Source of the DNA: Gammaproteobacteria bacterium
GTDB lineage: Bacteria > Pseudomonadota > Gammaproteobacteria > Nevskiales > Nevskiaceae
Direction of reading: 5' to 3'
Length of the DNA: 38,116 nt
NCBI GenBank assembly: GCA_028871525.1
Contig: JAGWMX010000016.1
Location: forward strand, 1 to 38,116
A program made the position numbers and the translations under genes. Positions 15,652 to 24,000 of this stretch are shown one piece after another. How positions within the stretch are numbered: the first letter of the stretch is position 1; each line of letters opens with the position of its first letter. The notes under the pieces are model-generated. The model made no database searches, was not told the DNA's origin, and saw nothing but the letters and a program-made list of their open reading frames with translations.

Positions 15652-17865
15652 ATGGAAGCCACTGAAACCGAACGCCTCCCACTGCGCACCTTCGCCGAGA
15701 AGGCCTATCTCGACTATTCGATGTACGTGGTGCTGGACCGTGCGCTGCCGCATATCGCCGACGGCCTGAAGCCGGTGCAGCGACGCATCGTCTACGCCAT
15801 GAGCGAACTCGGCCTGTCGGCGGCGAGCAAACCCAAGAAGAGCGCGCGCACCGTCGGCGACGTGATCGGCAAGTTTCACCCGCACGGCGATTCGGCCTGC
15901 TACGAGGCGATGGTGACGATGGCGCAGCCGTTCGCCTACCGCTACCCGTTGATCGACGGTCAGGGCAACTGGGGTTCGCCGGACGATCCGAAGAGCTTCG
16001 CCGCGATGCGTTATACCGAGGCCAGGCTGGCGGCGTACGCGGCGACGCTGCTGGCCGAGCTGGAGCAGGGTACCGCCGACTGGTTGCCGAACTTCGACGG
16101 CACGCTGTCCGAGCCGAAGCTGCTGCCGGCGCGGCTGCCGAACATTCTGGTCAACGGCGCCACCGGCATCGCGGTCGGCATGGCCACCGACATCCCGCCG
16201 CACAACCTGCGCGAGCTGGTCGCCGCATGCCTGCACCTGCTCAAGCACCCGAAGGCAACCGTCGCCGAGCTTTGCGAGCTGTTGCCGGCGCCGGACTTCC
16301 CGACCGGCTGTGAAATCATCAGCACCCGCGAAGAGCTGACCAGGATCTACGACACCGGCGGCGGGCAGGTGCGGATGCGCGCGCGCTGGCAGCGCGAGGA
16401 CGACGGCGATCTGGTCGTCACTCACCTGCCGCACCAGGTATCGCCGGCCAGGGTGCTGGAACAGATCGCCGACCAGATGCGCGCGAAGAAGCTGCCGCTG
16501 GTCGAGGATCTGCGCGACGAGGGCGATCACGAAAACCCGGTGCGCATCGTCATCGTGCCGCGCAGCAACCGGGTCGACGCCGAAGCGCTGATGGCGCACC
16601 TGTTCGCCACCACCGATCTGGAGAAGACCGCACGCGTCAACCTCAACATGATCGGCCTCGATGGCCGGCCGCGGGTCAAGCATCTACGCGACTGCCTGGG
16701 CGAATGGTTGGGCTACCGCGTGACCACCGTGCGCCGCCGGCTCGAACACCGCGCCGCCAAGGTCGACCAGCGCCTGCACCTGCTCGACGGTCTGTTGATC
16801 GCCTATCTGAACCTCGACGAGGTGATCCGCATCATCCGCTTCGAGGACGATCCGCGGGCCGAATTGATGCGCCGCTTCAAGCTCAGCGAGCTGCAGGCTG
16901 ACGCGATTCTCGATCTGAAGCTGCGTCACCTGCAGAAGATCGAAGAACTGCAGATCAAGACCGAGCAGGCCGAGCTGGCCGACGAGCGCAAGCGGCTGCA
17001 GGCGCTGCTGGGGTCCGAGGCCAAGCTGAAGCGGCTGGTCGGTGAGGAGCTGGCGGCCGACGCCGGGAAATACGGCGACGCGCGCCGCTGTCCGCTGGTG
17101 GAGCGCCCGGCGGCGCGGCTGCTGGCCGCCGAGGAGATCGTGCCCGCGGAGCCGATCACCGTGGTGCTGTCGCGCGCCGGCTGGGTCCGCGCCGCCAAGG
17201 GTCACGGTATCGACGCGGCGGCCTTGTCCTATCGCGCCGGCGACGCGGCGCTGACCGCCGTCGAGGGTAAGTCCAGCCAGAATCTGGTGCTGTTTGACGC
17301 GCTGGGCCGTGCTTACACGCTGAATCCGCGCCAGCTGCCGTCGGCGCGCGGGCAGGGTGAACCCGCCTCCGGCCGGCTGGATCTGCAGGACGGCGCGCCG
17401 CTGGTGGGTCTGGCGCTCGGCGAGGCCGATGACCGCTATCTGCTGGCCAGCCGCGAAGGCTACGGCTTCGTCGCCAGGCTCGGGGATCTGACCGGCCGCA
17501 ACCGCGCCGGCAAGGCGGTGCTCTCCGTCGCCGGCGAGGCGCTGCCGCCGCTGCGCATCGGTTCGGTTGCCAGCGATCGGCTGGCGCTGGCCACCGCCGA
17601 GGGCCGGCTGCTGCTGTTCGCCGTCGCCGAGCTGCCGGAACTGGCCAAGGGCAAGGGCAACAAGCTGATCGCGCTCAAAGGCGAGGATCGCATCGTCGCC
17701 GCCTGCGTGCTGCCGCCCGGAAGGGCCTTGCTGATCGAAGCCGGCCGCCGCACGCTGACGATCAAACCCGCGGATCTGGAGCACTATCTCGGCGCCCGCG
17801 CCAGCCGCGGCCGGCACTTGCCGCGCGGTTTTACCCAGGTGGCGCAGCTCGCAGCCGTCGGCTGA
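15652..17865 (+). CDS. parC: DNA topoisomerase IV subunit A
   Basis: ParC is the DNA-cleaving subunit of topoisomerase IV. The 737-residue length fits ParC (E. coli about 750) and not GyrA (about 870). The catalytic Tyr is Y121 in MRYTEARL, equivalent to E. coli Y120. The QRDR reads [11 protein letters not shown] with S81 and E85 (E. coli S80, E84), which is the quinolone-sensitive state. The C-terminal beta-pinwheel is reduced, as expected for ParC. The ATG at 15652 has no strong SD. Its expression might depend on parE transcription reading through hicBA or on a promoter within the insert. An N-terminal segment is duplicated at 15010-15090. Confidence 0.97.
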   Translation: MEATETERLPLRTFAEKAYLDYSMYVVLDRALPHIADGLKPVQRRIVYAMSELGLSAASKPKKSARTVGDVIGKFHPHGDSACYEAMVTMAQPFAYRYPLIDGQGNWGSPDDPKSFAAMRYTEARLAAYAATLLAELEQGTADWLPNFDGTLSEPKLLPARLPNILVNGATGIAVGMATDIPPHNLRELVAACLHLLKHPKATVAELCELLPAPDFPTGCEIISTREELTRIYDTGGGQVRMRARWQREDDGDLVVTHLPHQVSPARVLEQIADQMRAKKLPLVEDLRDEGDHENPVRIVIVPRSNRVDAEALMAHLFATTDLEKTARVNLNMIGLDGRPRVKHLRDCLGEWLGYRVTTVRRRLEHRAAKVDQRLHLLDGLLIAYLNLDEVIRIIRFEDDPRAELMRRFKLSELQADAILDLKLRHLQKIEELQIKTEQAELADERKRLQALLGSEAKLKRLVGEELAADAGKYGDARRCPLVERPAARLLAAEEIVPAEPITVVLSRAGWVRAAKGHGIDAAALSYRAGDAALTAVEGKSSQNLVLFDALGRAYTLNPRQLPSARGQGEPASGRLDLQDGAPLVGLALGEADDRYLLASREGYGFVARLGDLTGRNRAGKAVLSVAGEALPPLRIGSVASDRLALATAEGRLLLFAVAELPELAKGKGNKLIALKGEDRIVAACVLPPGRALLIEAGRRTLTIKPADLEHYLGARASRGRHLPRGFTQVAQLAAVG

Positions 17866-17873
17866 ACCGCGCC

Positions 17874-17902
17874 CTTGACTGCGCAGTCCAAGCCCCTAGA
17901 TT
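17874..17902 (+). promoter_or_regulatory. Candidate sigma32 (heat-shock) promoter for htpX
   Basis: CTTGACT (17874-17880), 12 nt, then CCCCTAGATT (17893-17902) resembles the RpoH consensus CTTGAAA ... CCCCATnT. Transcription would begin about 25 nt before the htpX ATG. htpX is a known heat-shock gene, which strengthens the reading. Confidence 0.5.
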
Positions 17903-17933
17903 CCGGCGACAAGCCTATCGAGACGACCCCGAT

Positions 17934-18809
17934 ATGAAGCGCGTCTTTCTGTTCCTGCTGACCAACATCGCCGTGCTGCTGGTGCTCAGCGTGGTCGCCA
18001 GCCTGCTCGGCGTCGACCGCTGGCTGACGGCGCAAGGCCTCAACCTGCCGGCGCTGCTGGGTTTTTGCGCGGTGTTCGGCTTCGGCGGCGCCTTCATCTC
18101 GCTGGCGCTGTCGAAGTGGATCGCCAAGATGAGCGTCGGCGCCCGCGTCATCGAGCAACCCGGCAACGCCGCCGAAGCCTGGCTGTTGTCCACCGTGCAG
18201 CGGCTGGCACAGACGGCGGGCATCGGCATGCCGGAGGTGGCGATGTACGAGGCGCCGGAACCCAACGCCTTCGCCACCGGCATGACCAGGAACAGTTCGA
18301 TGGTGGCGGTGTCCAGCGGCCTGCTGCAGTCGATGAACCAGGACGAGATCGAGGCGGTGCTCGGTCACGAAGTCACCCACATCGCCAACGGCGATATGGT
18401 GACGCTGACGCTGATCCAGGGCGTGCTCAATACCTTCGTGATGTTCCTGGCGCGGGTGATCGGCTACGCCATCGACCAGGCGGTGTTCCGTCGTGATCCG
18501 CGCGAGGGCATCGGCTTCGGCTATTTCATCACGGTGATGGTGCTGCAGATCGTGCTCGGGTTTCTGGCGACGATGATCGTCTGCGCCTTCTCGCGCTGGC
18601 GCGAATTCCGCGCCGATGCCGGCGGCGCCCATCTGGCCGGCCGTCGCAAGATGATCGCCGCGCTGGAACGGCTCAAGGCGATCCACGAGCCGTCGACGCT
18701 GCCGCAGAACGTTGCCGCCTTCGGCATCGCCGGCGCGCAACTGGGGCGGCTGTTCATGACGCATCCGCCGCTGGAGCGGCGTATCGCCGCACTGCTGCAG
18801 GCCGCCTGA
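17934..18809 (+). CDS. htpX: Membrane-bound zinc metalloprotease HtpX (M48B)
   Basis: HtpX is an inner-membrane protease that degrades misfolded membrane proteins. The 291-residue protein has two N-terminal membrane helices (about 4-25 and 38-60). The zinc motif HEVTH is at 145-149 with E224 (REFRAD) as third ligand, and two further hydrophobic segments lie between (about 158-180 and 194-218). EPNAFATGM upstream is a family signature. A sigma32-like promoter precedes it. It is convergent with the fimX-like gene, and the 117-bp gap holds an inverted repeat (CGCAGTC at 18829-18835 with GACTGCG at 18853-18859) but no T-run. Confidence 0.96.
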   Translation: MKRVFLFLLTNIAVLLVLSVVASLLGVDRWLTAQGLNLPALLGFCAVFGFGGAFISLALSKWIAKMSVGARVIEQPGNAAEAWLLSTVQRLAQTAGIGMPEVAMYEAPEPNAFATGMTRNSSMVAVSSGLLQSMNQDEIEAVLGHEVTHIANGDMVTLTLIQGVLNTFVMFLARVIGYAIDQAVFRRDPREGIGFGYFITVMVLQIVLGFLATMIVCAFSRWREFRADAGGAHLAGRRKMIAALERLKAIHEPSTLPQNVAAFGIAGAQLGRLFMTHPPLERRIAALLQAA

Positions 18810-18926
18810 TCCGACGCCGCCGCGCGTTCGCAGTCCCGCGGCGCCTGTTTGCGACTGCGCGGCAGCCGCTGCAAGCCGCACCGGCGAGAGCGCGTCTGCG
18901 CGGCGGCACCGGCGACGGGTTTCCGG

Positions 18927-20987
18927 CTAGCGCCGCCTGACCTCGCCGACCAGCATCACCACCTCGGGCTCCTGCACATGGTAGCCCTGCACGTAGTTGA
19001 CGCCCATCTGCCACAGCTGGGCCATCGCGCCGGCGTCTTCGACGTGGCTGACGATGGTCTTGATCTTGCGCTGTGCGGCCAGCTGGATCAGCTCGGCGAG
19101 CTTCTTGTTCGACGCGCTTTCGGCGAAGTCGCGGGTGAACGACGGATCGAACTTGACGTACTTGACCGGCAGGTGCTCGATCAGTTGCGCGGAATGCGTG
19201 CCGGAACCGAAACGCTCGATCGCCATGCCGGCGCCGAGTTCGGTCAGGGCGCGGGTCAGCGCCGAAGTCTTGCGCAGGTGATTCTGCAGCATCAGCTCCT
19301 GCAGTTCGAACACCAGCTCGTTGCTGGCCAGCTTGCGCTGCCCGATCTGTGCCTTCAGCCAGGCGATGAAGGCTTCGGCCTGTTTGAGCGTGTCCTCCGA
19401 CAGCTTGACGAACAGCAGGCGCTCGTCGCCGTGCTTGGCCAGGATCTGCAGTGCGCGGCTGACCACCCAGCGGTCGATCTCGATGAGCAGGCCGTGCTTC
19501 TGCGCCGTCGGCAGGAATTCGCTGGCATGGTATTCGCGGTGGGTGGTGTCGTCGACCAGCCGTATCAGCACGTCGAACAGCGCGCGCGGCCCGCCTTCCA
19601 GGCTGGCGATCGACTGGTAGGCCAGCTTCAGGCGATTTTGCTCCAGCGCCTTGCGGATCATCGCCGCCATGTTGACCTCGTCGCGTTCCGCCAGCCGTGC
19701 CGACGCCGCCGCGCCGAGCAGCGTGGCGCGGTCGCCGCCTTTTTGGGACAGCTCACGCACGGCCGCCATCAGCTCGCCCACCACCGCCTCCGGGTTTTCC
19801 TGCGCGGCGAGCGGATAGACGACGACGCTGACACGCACCTGCGCCTCGTGCCGCCGGGTGGCGTAGATCTGGCCGGACAGGTGGCCACGCAACTGTTCGC
19901 CGAAGCCTTCGATGTCGCTGAAGCTGCCGCGTCGGATCAACAGCGCCAGCTCGTCGGTCGAAAACGGAAAACTGAGGTCAGCGGGTTGAAGCTGCGCACG
20001 CACGGCTTCGACGACGCGCTGAAACACCTCCTGGGCGTCGATCGGCCCGATCCGCGATTCCAGATCCGCGAATTCGTCGATCCGCAGCATTATCGCCGCC
20101 CGGGTCTGGCTGGCCGGCGCCGGCGTGCCGATCGCGCGTGCGAACGCCGCGCGCCCGCCGAGCAGCGGCAGAGCGCCGCGACCCGGAGCGGGCTCGTCGC
20201 GCACCAGCAGCTCGATGGTCTGTTCGCCGTCGATGCTGCCGAGGACCAGCTTGGCCTTGACATCGATGCGGCCGCTGCCGCTGCGCAGCGCCAGTTCCAG
20301 CGGCTCGCCGTTGTACTTGCCCTTGAGCACCGCGCGCAACCGCTCCTTGACCTTGGTCTGCTGGTCGGCTTCGACCAGATCGATCAGCGGCACGCCGGCG
20401 AGATCGTCCGGCGATTTGGCGCGCAGCAGCCGGGCGAACGTGGCGTTGGCGCTGACGACGATGCCTTCGCGAACGTGAGCGATAGCGTCGGTGCTGCGTT
20501 CGGTGAGCTGCTGGTGACGCGAGCGATAGTCCAGCAACTGGGAGCGCGCCACCGTCAATTCGCGCGCCTGGCGGTAGGCGGTGACTTCGCGCAGGACCAC
20601 GGCCTCCAGATGCCCCAGGGATTCGTCGTCCAGCGCCACCAGATCGTGCGCGCCCGCCGCCAGCGCGGCGCCGGCGGCCTCGGCGCCGGAGTGCATTCCG
20701 AGCAGCAATACCGGCAACTGCGGGCACCGCCGCGCGCAAAGCTCCAGCACCTGCTTGGCGGTGACCCGGCCGATCTGGACCTCGGTGATCAGCAGGTCCG
20801 GCTGCTGGCGGGCCAGGACATCGCCCAGCTCCTCCAGGTCGGACACCCAGGCGCTGCGCAGCGGATGACCGGAATTGCGCAGGCGGCTTTCGATGCGCTT
20901 GGCCGGCTCTTCGGAAGCCGCCATCACCAGCACCACCCCGCTGGGCGCCAGCTGTACGGCGCCGGCCGCGGCTACCACCCGATCCAT
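18927..20987 (-). CDS. fimX: FimX-like degenerate GGDEF/EAL protein (type IV pilus regulator)
   Basis: The 686-residue product matches the length of P. aeruginosa FimX (691). Domains in order: REC-like (about 17-135, no clear phospho-Asp set), PAS (about 160-265), degenerate GGDEF (about 295-430, with FSTDEL where GGDEF is expected, 342-347) and degenerate EAL (about 437-686, with DVL at 472-474 for EAL, ending YVQGYHVQEP). Loss of both catalytic motifs predicts a c-di-GMP-binding, non-enzymatic protein. FimX links c-di-GMP to PilB-driven pilus assembly at the cell pole. The start is ATG 20987-20985, overlapping the epmB 3' end by 16 bp, because the first beta-strand (VVLVMA) begins soon after. 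pilG, pilH, pilI, pilJ and chpA in this window fit the role. Confidence 0.85.
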   Translation of the reverse strand: MDRVVAAAGAVQLAPSGVVLVMAASEEPAKRIESRLRNSGHPLRSAWVSDLEELGDVLARQQPDLLITEVQIGRVTAKQVLELCARRCPQLPVLLLGMHSGAEAAGAALAAGAHDLVALDDESLGHLEAVVLREVTAYRQARELTVARSQLLDYRSRHQQLTERSTDAIAHVREGIVVSANATFARLLRAKSPDDLAGVPLIDLVEADQQTKVKERLRAVLKGKYNGEPLELALRSGSGRIDVKAKLVLGSIDGEQTIELLVRDEPAPGRGALPLLGGRAAFARAIGTPAPASQTRAAIMLRIDEFADLESRIGPIDAQEVFQRVVEAVRAQLQPADLSFPFSTDELALLIRRGSFSDIEGFGEQLRGHLSGQIYATRRHEAQVRVSVVVYPLAAQENPEAVVGELMAAVRELSQKGGDRATLLGAAASARLAERDEVNMAAMIRKALEQNRLKLAYQSIASLEGGPRALFDVLIRLVDDTTHREYHASEFLPTAQKHGLLIEIDRWVVSRALQILAKHGDERLLFVKLSEDTLKQAEAFIAWLKAQIGQRKLASNELVFELQELMLQNHLRKTSALTRALTELGAGMAIERFGSGTHSAQLIEHLPVKYVKFDPSFTRDFAESASNKKLAELIQLAAQRKIKTIVSHVEDAGAMAQLWQMGVNYVQGYHVQEPEVVMLVGEVRRR

Positions 20988-21961
20988 TCCTTGGCCGCGG
21001 CACCGGCGCGTTCGCGCACCAGTCGCGGCACCAGGTAACCCGGGCAGCACGCCGCCAGCCCGCGCATCAACCACGCTGCGCGGGTTGAGTCGACCTCGAA
21101 ATGAGCCGCCCCGGCCACTTTGTCCATCACATGCAGATAGTACGGCAACACGCCGAGATCGCACAGCGCCTGCGACAGCGCCGCCAAAGCCTCGACCGAA
21201 TCGTTGACGTCCGCTAGCAGCACCGACTGGTTCAGCAGCAGGCAGGAGACCTGGCGCAGTCCGGCGCAGGCCGCGGCTACCGAACGGTCCAGTTCGTTGG
21301 CATGGTTGGTGTGCAGCACCACCACGCGGGTCAGCCGGCTTTGCGCCAGCACCGCCAGCAGACGGTCACCGACGCGCTGCGGCTCGACTACCGCGGTACG
21401 CGTGTGCAGCCGCAGCCGGCGCAGGTGCGGGATCGCGTTCAGGCCGTGGATCAGCGCGGCCAGCTTGTCGTCGTCCAGGCTCAGCGGATCGCCGCCGGAC
21501 AGGATCACTTCCTCGAGGCTGGCGTCCGCGGCCAGCTCGGTCAAGGTGGCCCGCCAGCCGCCGCGCGCGCCGAACGGGTCGCCATAGGGATAGTGGCGAC
21601 GGAAGCAGTAGCGGCAGTGCACGGCGCAGGCGCCGGTGGTGACCACCAGTGCGCGGCCGCGGTACTTGCGGATCACGCCGCCCGCCGCGCGCTGCGGCCA
21701 CTCGCCGACCGGATCGCGGCCGAAGCCGCCGTGCCGGTCGGCCTCGCGCGCCGCGGGCCAGACTTGCAGGAACAGCGGATCGCGCGGATCGCCGCGCCGC
21801 ATCCGCGCGACGAAGCTGCGCGGCACCCGCAGCGGAAACGCCTGCAATCGCTCGAAGTCCAGTTGCGGCAGCGACGGATCCAGACCCAGCTCGGCCAGCA
21901 GCTCGGCCGGCCGGCGGATGCACGCGCCGCGCGCCACCTCGACAGGGGCCAGGTCATCCAT
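20972..21961 (-). CDS. epmB: EF-P beta-lysylation protein EpmB (radical SAM lysine 2,3-aminomutase)
   Basis: EpmB converts (S)-alpha-lysine to (R)-beta-lysine, which EpmA attaches to elongation factor P to relieve ribosome stalling at polyproline. The 329-residue protein has the radical-SAM cluster motif CAVHCRYCFRRHYPY (C112, C116, C119) and EVILSGGDPL downstream, which binds SAM. The length and the C-terminus YLVPRLVRE..G..KEW are typical of EpmB. It lacks the long extensions of true lysine 2,3-aminomutases. efp and epmA are not visible here. The gene lies 83 bp after acpH and overlaps the fimX start, so all may share a transcript. Confidence 0.93.
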   Translation of the reverse strand: MDDLAPVEVARGACIRRPAELLAELGLDPSLPQLDFERLQAFPLRVPRSFVARMRRGDPRDPLFLQVWPAAREADRHGGFGRDPVGEWPQRAAGGVIRKYRGRALVVTTGACAVHCRYCFRRHYPYGDPFGARGGWRATLTELAADASLEEVILSGGDPLSLDDDKLAALIHGLNAIPHLRRLRLHTRTAVVEPQRVGDRLLAVLAQSRLTRVVVLHTNHANELDRSVAAACAGLRQVSCLLLNQSVLLADVNDSVEALAALSQALCDLGVLPYYLHVMDKVAGAAHFEVDSTRAAWLMRGLAACCPGYLVPRLVRERAGAAAKEWIGW

Positions 21962-22044
21962 GACTGCGGATTGTAGTGCGGCATCGGCGTTGGCGGATGA
22001 CGGCGCCATCCGATCACGGACACCGATCCCGCTGCCGCACGGAC

Positions 22045-22620
22045 TCATCCGGCCCGGTGCACCGCCAGCAGCGCGTCGAGCAGCGCGTCGAAGTCGGGCG
22101 CCAGCCGCTGCGCTGCCGATCGCCATTCGGCAGACGCCGCAGCCACCTGCAGGGGACGTCGCGCACGCCGGGCCAGCCGCGTCAGCGCGCGTTCGACGCC
22201 GGCGGGTTCGCTGTAGCCGGTCAGCCATGCGGCGAACGCCGGCGTGCGTGGCGCCGCTGCGCCGGCGGCGGCAAAGCGCGGAGCCTCGACGGCGACCCGT
22301 GCCGCGGCGTATGCAGCGAACTCCGACAGCGACAGCGCATGAAAACGCGGCCAGCCACGCGCCAGCAGGTGATCGCAGACGACGTCTAGCACCGGGCCGG
22401 CGTAACGCCGTGCGCCGTGCGGAAAACCTTCCCGCAGCCTCACCAGCGTCGGATGGTTGTCGGTGGCGGCGTCGATTCGCCGGTGCAGCGCCACCGAGGC
22501 CGCCAGTGCGGTGGGCAATCCCAGCGTGTCGATGCGCCCGCGCAACACGTCGCCGAGCACCGCGCCGGCCAGCGGCAGTCCGGCGCGTTCGGTCAACCAG
22601 AGGTGGGCGAGGAAATTCAC
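22045..22620 (-). CDS. acpH: Acyl carrier protein phosphodiesterase (AcpH family)
   Basis: The 191-residue product begins MNFLAHLWL, the conserved N-terminus of the ACP phosphodiesterase (DUF479) family. LHRRIDAATDNHP and DVVCDHLLARGW carry the His/Asp residues of the HD-like active site. AcpH removes the 4'-phosphopantetheine arm from holo-ACP. It is the second of four co-directional genes (MFS, acpH, epmB, fimX), 45 bp after the MFS gene. No functional link to these neighbours is apparent. Confidence 0.88.
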   Translation of the reverse strand: MNFLAHLWLTERAGLPLAGAVLGDVLRGRIDTLGLPTALAASVALHRRIDAATDNHPTLVRLREGFPHGARRYAGPVLDVVCDHLLARGWPRFHALSLSEFAAYAAARVAVEAPRFAAAGAAAPRTPAFAAWLTGYSEPAGVERALTRLARRARRPLQVAAASAEWRSAAQRLAPDFDALLDALLAVHRAG

Positions 22621-22665
22621 CGACGGCCCGCGGGAGAATTGCGCCCCGGCGGCCGCCGCAGACGT

Positions 22666-23883
22666 CTATCGCCGCCAGCCACGGGCTGCGATGCCGATCA
22701 GCGGCAGCGCCAGCAACTGGGCGGCCACCGCGACCGCGGTCACCGCGTTGATCGAGACGCCGTACAGCGCGCCGAGCAGTGCACTGCCGGCAAACCAGGA
22801 CATGCCGAATAGCGCCATGAACAGGCCATAGGCGCCGGCGCGCCGGTGGGCGGGCACCAGGTGCGCCACCGCTGCCGACATCGTCGCCTCGTGCACGCCC
22901 AGCCCCAGCCCCCACAGCAGCGTGCCGGCCAGCGCCGGCCCGCGGTCGCCGAGGAACACCAGCGGAGCGGACGCCGCGGTGACGCCGATCGCGGGCAGCA
23001 GCACCGCCAGCCCGCGGCGGTCGAACAGTTTGCCGATGCCGGCCGAGCCGAGGCCGGCGGCGGCCATGGCCAGGGCGTAGAAGATCGGGATCCAGGCGGC
23101 CGGTACGGTGCCGGCCTCGGCGAAGTGGTAGGACACCAGAGCATAGTCGGCGAAGCCGAACGCGACCAGCGCCGCGCCGGCGCAGTAGAACCAGAACGCG
23201 CGGCCATAGCCGGTTGCGTGTGTCGCCGCGCCGGCCGGCGGGTGCGCGATCCGGCCCGCCCGCGGATAGCGCAGAAACATGCCGAATACCAGTACCAGCG
23301 TGATCAGCGCCGGCACCGCCAGCCAGGCGAAGGCCAGCCGGTATTGATGGTGGCGCGCCAGCACCGCGGCGGCGATCAGCGGGCCGGCCAGCGCGCCGAT
23401 CTGGTCCAGCAACTCGTGCAGGCCGAACGCCCAGCCGTGGCCGATGTGATCGCCGGCACGCGCCAGCATCGCGTTGCGCGCCGGATTGCGCGTGGCCTTG
23501 CCGACGCGCTCGAGCACGATCAGCGCGGCGGCGGCCGGCCAGTGCTGCGCCAGCGCCAGCAGCGGCACCGCCGCCATCTGCAGCACGTAGCCGGCCAGCG
23601 TGATCGGCCAGTACCAGCCGCTGCGGTCGGCCCAGGCGCCGGTGGCCAGGCGCAGCGCATAGCTCACCAGTTCGCCGGTGCCGGCGACCAGGCCGACCAC
23701 CAGAGCGCTGGCGCCGAGGGTGGCCAGGAACGGCCCGACCACCGAGCGCATGCCTTCGTAGGTCATGTCGGCGAACAGGCTGACGATACCGAAGGCGACC
23801 ACCAGCGCCAGCCCGGAGCGGGCATCGAAAGATTCGACCCTGCCCGTCGGCGGGGATGCGGCGCGGCCACTGTCCGGGTTCAC
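22666..23883 (-). CDS. MFS transporter, substrate unknown
   Basis: The 405-residue polytopic membrane protein has about 12 hydrophobic segments. The MFS motif A region is TGAWADRSG in the first cytoplasmic loop. RVGKATRNPARNAMLA resembles a group of uncharacterised MFS proteins with the RxGKAxRxPARDAL pattern. The second half begins after a polar loop (about 218-232). The N-terminal 23 residues are Pro/Ser-rich and cytoplasmic. It is divergent from the gamma-glutamyltransferase-family gene, 117 bp away, so shared regulation is possible but not shown. Confidence 0.85.
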   Translation of the reverse strand: MNPDSGRAASPPTGRVESFDARSGLALVVAFGIVSLFADMTYEGMRSVVGPFLATLGASALVVGLVAGTGELVSYALRLATGAWADRSGWYWPITLAGYVLQMAAVPLLALAQHWPAAAALIVLERVGKATRNPARNAMLARAGDHIGHGWAFGLHELLDQIGALAGPLIAAAVLARHHQYRLAFAWLAVPALITLVLVFGMFLRYPRAGRIAHPPAGAATHATGYGRAFWFYCAGAALVAFGFADYALVSYHFAEAGTVPAAWIPIFYALAMAAAGLGSAGIGKLFDRRGLAVLLPAIGVTAASAPLVFLGDRGPALAGTLLWGLGLGVHEATMSAAVAHLVPAHRRAGAYGLFMALFGMSWFAGSALLGALYGVSINAVTAVAVAAQLLALPLIGIAARGWRR

Positions 23884-24000
23884 GGGCGGTTTTCGCGGCG
23901 AGCGCGATAACCGCCGCTGGCCTTTGGTCTGCGCACCGGTCTATGGTAGATGATTGACGATTGCGGCGGCGTTATGAATTTTGCCGAGGTGGAGGGCATG

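Noticed and set aside
18829-18859. Inverted repeat CGCAGTC/GACTGCG as terminator between htpX and fimX
   Set aside because: The stem is 7 bp with a 17-nt GC-rich loop and no T-run on either side, so it is too weak to list as a terminator.
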